Origin: Dorea sp.
GTDB taxonomy: Bacteria; Bacillota_A; Clostridia; Lachnospirales; Lachnospiraceae
NCBI GenBank assembly: GCA_016295505.1
Contig: JAEDLC010000090.1
Location: 1-7,353 of the forward strand
Length of the DNA stretch: 7,353 bases
Direction: 5' to 3'
Made by a program: the position numbers and the translations under genes. The notes beneath the pieces were generated by a model. It saw only the letters and a program-made list of their open reading frames with translations. It did not search any database and was not told the DNA's origin. This document shows, piece by piece, positions 4,370-7,353 of this stretch (its first letter is position 1; every line of letters begins with the position of its first letter).

Positions 4370-6280
4370 TTAGAATTCGAATACAGCGACTCCATACGGC
4401 GGCAGCTTATATGCAAAAGAATATGGCCTTCCGTCGCATTCCTTCTTTTCTGCTTTATACACAACCGGTCTTTCTTCTCCGGTTCCTCCGTATTTCACAT
4501 CGTCACTGTTCAAAATTAACTTATACTGTTTCTTTCTTGGTACACCTACACGGTAATCATCTCTTGCCATCGGAGTAAAATTGCACACAAACAGCAGATT
4601 CCGTTTCTTATCCTTTGAATGTCTCATAAAACTGTATATGCTTCTGTATGTATCATCCGCATTGATCCACTCAAATCCTTCCCAGCTCTGATCCATCTCA
4701 TAAAGTGCTTTTTTCCTCTTATACAGATGAAGCAGATCTCTTACCCAGTTCTGGATCTGAATATGTGGCTCTTCCTTCAGAAGATACCAGTCCAGTTCCC
4801 TTTCCTCGCTCCACTCACGAAGCTGTGCAAATTCCTGTCCCATAAACAGAAGCTTCTTGCCGGAATGTCCCATCATAAATGCGTAACCGGCCTTCAGGTT
4901 GGCATACTTATCAAATCCCAGTCCCGGCATCTTGTTCAGCATTGAACACTTCAGATGAACTACCTCATCGTGAGACAATACCAGAATATAATTCTCACTG
5001 TATGCATAGCTCATGGCAAATGTCATCATATAATGATTGTCTTTACGGAAATACGGATCAAGCTTCATATATTCCGTAAAATCGTGCATCCAGCCCATAT
5101 TCCACTTCAGACTGAATCCAAGGCCTCCATCCTCGACCTTACCGGTCACCTGTGGCCAAGCCGTTGATTCCTCTGCAATCATAAGAGCACCCGGATTGCG
5201 TCCAAGAACAACCGAATTCAAATGTTTGAAGAAATCAATCGCTTCCAGATTCTTATTATCACCATACTTGTTGGCAACCCATTCTCCGTCTTTCTTTCCA
5301 TAATCCAGATAGAGGATGGAAGCAACAGCATCTACACGGAGTCCATCTATGTGGAACTGCTCGATCCAATATAACGCATTGGAGATCAGGAAGTTCCGCA
5401 CTTCATTCTTGCCAAAGTCAAAGATCTTGGTTCCCCAGTCAGGATGCTCTCCTTTTCTCGGATCCGCATACTCATAAGTCGGTGTTCCGTCAAAATTAGC
5501 CAACCCATGGGAATCTCTCGGGAAATGTGCCGGTACCCAGTCCAGAATAACACCAATTTTATTCCGATGGAAATAATTAACCATCCAGGCAAAATCTTCC
5601 GGCGTTCCATATCTGGAAGTCGGTGCAAAATATCCCGTTACCTGATATCCCCAGGATCCGTCAAATGGATGCTCTGCAATTCCCATCAGCTCCACATGTG
5701 TGTATCCCATATTCTTAATGTATTTTGTAACTTCTTTTGCAAATTCCCGGTAATTATAGAATCCTGTATCTTCCGTTCCCGGATGTCTTCTCCAGGATCC
5801 GATGTGCACCTCATACACCGACATTGGTGATTTTGTATGATCCCAGTCCGCTCTTTTCTTCAGCCATTCTGCATCCGTCCATTCCAGACCTGTAATATCC
5901 ACAACTCTGGATGCCGTTCCCGGTCGCAACTCTGCATAATTGGCATAAGGATCCGCCTTAAAAACATGTTCCCCACTATACGTTTCGATACAATACTTGT
6001 ACAGATCAAGCTCTTTTACATCCGGAATAAAACAGGTATAGATCCCCAGAGGCTCTTCACGCTTCATCGGATTGGCTTCCATATCCCAGTCATTAAAACT
6101 TCCTACCACTGATACGGAACGTGCATGCGGCGCCCATACAGCAAAATATACACCTGATTTCTTTCCCTTTTTTACCAGATGCGCGCCCATCTTTTTGTAG
6201 ATCTCATAGTGAGTGCCCTGTCCTAAAAGATAATGGTCTAACTCTCCGATCTCATACGGTTTTATCTTTTTTTCAGCCAT
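4370..6280 (-). CDS. glgB: 1,4-alpha-glucan branching enzyme GlgB (GH13)
   Basis: A complete 636-aa cytoplasmic enzyme that cuts alpha-1,4-glucan and re-attaches the chain by alpha-1,6 bonds during glycogen synthesis. Domains: a CBM48-type N-terminal beta domain (about 40-130, with VYFAVWAPHARSVSVVGSFN), the GH13 barrel (about 150-510), and a C-terminal beta domain to 636. Conserved regions: EHPFDGSWGYQVTGYFAPTSRYGTPEDF around 203-230; DWVPAH (247-252); GLRVDAV with nucleophile Asp317; MIAEEST with acid/base Glu370; LSHDEVVH with transition-state Asp438. All catalytic residues are present. The start is ATG 6280, preceded by AGGGGTGA with AGGGG 5 nt upstream; ATG 6295, five codons earlier, has no SD. 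No other glycogen genes lie nearby, so glgB is apparently monocistronic with its own promoter and shares the terminator at 4296-4342. Confidence 0.97.
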   Translation of the reverse strand: MAEKKIKPYEIGELDHYLLGQGTHYEIYKKMGAHLVKKGKKSGVYFAVWAPHARSVSVVGSFNDWDMEANPMKREEPLGIYTCFIPDVKELDLYKYCIETYSGEHVFKADPYANYAELRPGTASRVVDITGLEWTDAEWLKKRADWDHTKSPMSVYEVHIGSWRRHPGTEDTGFYNYREFAKEVTKYIKNMGYTHVELMGIAEHPFDGSWGYQVTGYFAPTSRYGTPEDFAWMVNYFHRNKIGVILDWVPAHFPRDSHGLANFDGTPTYEYADPRKGEHPDWGTKIFDFGKNEVRNFLISNALYWIEQFHIDGLRVDAVASILYLDYGKKDGEWVANKYGDNKNLEAIDFFKHLNSVVLGRNPGALMIAEESTAWPQVTGKVEDGGLGFSLKWNMGWMHDFTEYMKLDPYFRKDNHYMMTFAMSYAYSENYILVLSHDEVVHLKCSMLNKMPGLGFDKYANLKAGYAFMMGHSGKKLLFMGQEFAQLREWSEERELDWYLLKEEPHIQIQNWVRDLLHLYKRKKALYEMDQSWEGFEWINADDTYRSIYSFMRHSKDKKRNLLFVCNFTPMARDDYRVGVPRKKQYKLILNSDDVKYGGTGEERPVVYKAEKKECDGRPYSFAYKLPPYGVAVFEF

Positions 6281-6317
6281 TTTCACCCCTCGCATTTCTT
6301 TTTCATAATATATTTGT

Positions 6318-6346
6318 ATTATACTTTAGTGTCTGACAAAATAAAA
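6318..6346 (-). promoter_or_regulatory. Candidate glgB promoter (-10 box)
   Basis: On the minus strand a perfect TATAAT lies at 6323-6318, about 38 nt before the glgB ATG. The -35 at 17-nt spacing is TTTTAT (6346-6341), a poor match that touches the base of the terminator stem. A better TTGTCA (6339-6334) is only 10 nt away, too close. The promoter may be weak or activator-dependent. Confidence 0.4.
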
Positions 6347-6381
6347 GGGTTTTGACAAATATTACTTGTCAAAACCCTTTT
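6343..6381 (-). terminator. Intrinsic terminator of the AAA+ gene (16-bp perfect inverted repeat)
   Basis: AAAAGGGTTTTGACAA (6343-6358) and TTGTCAAAACCCTTTT (6366-6381) are a perfect 16-bp inverted repeat with a 7-nt loop. On the minus strand the stem begins 9 nt after the AAA+ stop codon and its 3' arm runs into TTTTATTTTG, a U-rich tail. It thus ends the AAA+ transcript immediately upstream of glgB. The stem has few GC pairs for its length (5 of 16). Confidence 0.8.
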
Positions 6382-6390
6382 GAAATTTTC

Positions 6391-7353
6391 TTATATCTTG
6401 AAATCTTCTTCTTTCAGGATAATTCTGTCGGACTCATCCGTACTCTTGCCAAACACTCTTCTTGCCAGGTGTTTTACATTTGCCTTCTGTGAATGAGCAA
6501 TTGCCTCATCCATGATTTCCTTTACCTCTGCAACAGACACTGCGTGGTCTTCACGTTGCATCACATCGATACGACTGTAGAGTGCAAGAATTCCCATCTC
6601 ATCCAGCTTATATCCATTTTCTTTTGCATATGTCTGCCCGAAAGTAACAAGTTCATCATTGATGAATACCGGAAGTTCCAGTTTGGAAGTGAATTTCTTC
6701 TTAAAATCCGGATTAGCGGTCAGAAGACGCTCCAGTGGCTTTCTCTGATCTTCCAGTACTACCAGAAGTTCTCCGGTTTTCTTTTCCATCAGATAATTCA
6801 GTTCCTTAATTGTTCTGGAATTTAATTTTCCTGCTTTTTCAATAATAATTGCTCCGCCCCGAAGCTTCTGAATAATGTTGGTAAGCTCCTTTTTGTTCAG
6901 AGATTCGCCGGTCACAATTGCAACCTTGCCCTGCTTTAAGTTCCTCTGTTTCTGAATTGCCTTAACGATATCAACAGCAAGTACCGTCTTACCAGAGCCC
7001 TTACGTCCGATTACCAGAAGATTTCCCGTTTTTGAAGTACCTTCACGCTGTGCCCTTCTGTCATTATCAAGTACTTCCACAATCTGTTCACTCATTCCTC
7101 TTACTGGAACAAAGTAAGAAAATAGTTTCTTTTGTTCTTCTGTAAGTCCCGCCTTCAATCCGATCTCACTGGTAGCACTTAAGTCATATCGACCGGTTAC
7201 AACAAATCCTGTATCAAACGGAACTCCGCCCTTTGATTTCTTGATTCTTGCCTGAATCTCTTCTTCAGAAGGCTCTTCTATTTCCAGTTCTTCCTCCAGC
7301 GATGCTTCTTCAAAATTTTCTTCCTCTTCGAAGTCCTCTTCTTCAAAATCTTC
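6391..7353 (-). CDS. CbbX/SpoVK-like AAA+ protein with degenerate Walker B, C-terminal part (runs off right edge)
   Basis: The last 320 codons are visible and the frame is open to the right edge; the codon at 7158 is an internal TTG, not a start. Residues here are counted from the edge. An acidic low-complexity segment with repeated EDFEE-like units fills 1-32, then a linker with TGRYDLSATSEIGLKAGLTEEQKK (about 53-76). The AAA+ module follows: intact Walker A GRKGSGKT (116-123); a Walker B position reading GGAIIIEKAGKL (166-177), where CbbX-like proteins have FIDEA; a sensor-1 strand LLVVLEDQR (196-204); and NPDFKKKF (214-221), where relatives have NPGLxxRF with the arginine finger. A helical lid follows to 320. 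No membrane segment is visible. Nucleotide binding is plausible and hydrolysis doubtful. Partner and process are unknown. It reads toward glgB but a terminator separates them. Confidence 0.8.
   Translation of the reverse strand, partial: EDFEEEDFEEEENFEEASLEEELEIEEPSEEEIQARIKKSKGGVPFDTGFVVTGRYDLSATSEIGLKAGLTEEQKKLFSYFVPVRGMSEQIVEVLDNDRRAQREGTSKTGNLLVIGRKGSGKTVLAVDIVKAIQKQRNLKQGKVAIVTGESLNKKELTNIIQKLRGGAIIIEKAGKLNSRTIKELNYLMEKKTGELLVVLEDQRKPLERLLTANPDFKKKFTSKLELPVFINDELVTFGQTYAKENGYKLDEMGILALYSRIDVMQREDHAVSVAEVKEIMDEAIAHSQKANVKHLARRVFGKSTDESDRIILKEEDFKI

Noticed and set aside
5386..5628. Other-frame open frames inside glgB on both strands
   Set aside because: They overlap a fully conserved GH13 gene, lack SDs and resemble no protein family; they are shadows.
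7156..7158. TTG at 7158 as the start of the AAA+ protein
   Set aside because: The frame is open for 65 more codons to the edge, with coherent protein sequence and no SD before the TTG.

Overview
The window looks like chromosomal DNA of a Bacillota/Clostridia bacterium, most likely Lachnospiraceae-like. This rests on moderate-to-low GC, strong AGGAGG-type ribosome binding sites, an A/V-type ATPase operon, a Bacillota-type secreted DUF1002 (YpuA-like) protein and a GH13 branching enzyme of clostridial type. No database search was possible, so the genus is inference. I see no mobile elements, CRISPR arrays, tRNA or rRNA genes; this reads as housekeeping chromosome.

Layout. Left block (1-1581, minus strand): the first three genes of an A/V-type ATPase operon, read right to left. 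They are a short coiled-coil stalk subunit (G/H-like), the AC39/C subunit, and the N-terminal 73 codons of membrane subunit I, which runs off the left edge. The genes are 3 nt apart and then overlap by 4 nt (ATGA), so translation is probably coupled. A 216-nt divergent intergenic region (1582-1797) separates this operon from the plus-strand block.

Middle block (plus strand): trmB (tRNA m7G46 methyltransferase, 1798-2451); a 200-nt interval (2452-2651) with several hairpins and a possible 46-codon Cys-rich basic small ORF; a stand-alone thioredoxin-fold protein with a WCGKC active site (2652-2975); and a secreted DUF1002 protein with a very acidic tail (3055-4290). The DUF1002 gene has its own extended -10 promoter and an unusual start region. 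It ends at a highly symmetric terminator (4296-4342) that serves two convergent transcription units.

Right block (minus strand): glgB, a complete 1,4-alpha-glucan branching enzyme (4370-6280), and upstream of it the C-terminal 320 codons of a CbbX/SpoVK-like AAA+ protein. The AAA+ protein has an acidic N-terminal stretch, an intact Walker A, but a degraded Walker B and arginine-finger region (6391 to beyond 7353). A 16-bp perfect inverted repeat lies between them, ends the AAA+ transcript and abuts the glgB promoter.

The genes do not form one obvious pathway: ion-motive ATPase, tRNA modification, thiol redox, an envelope or secreted protein, and glycogen branching. I found no convincing novel multi-gene system. 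The items most worth a second look are the structured small-ORF interval after trmB, the apparently inactive AAA+ ATPase, the DUF1002 tail with a duplicated amphipathic segment, and the hairpin between Shine-Dalgarno and second ATG of the DUF1002 gene.
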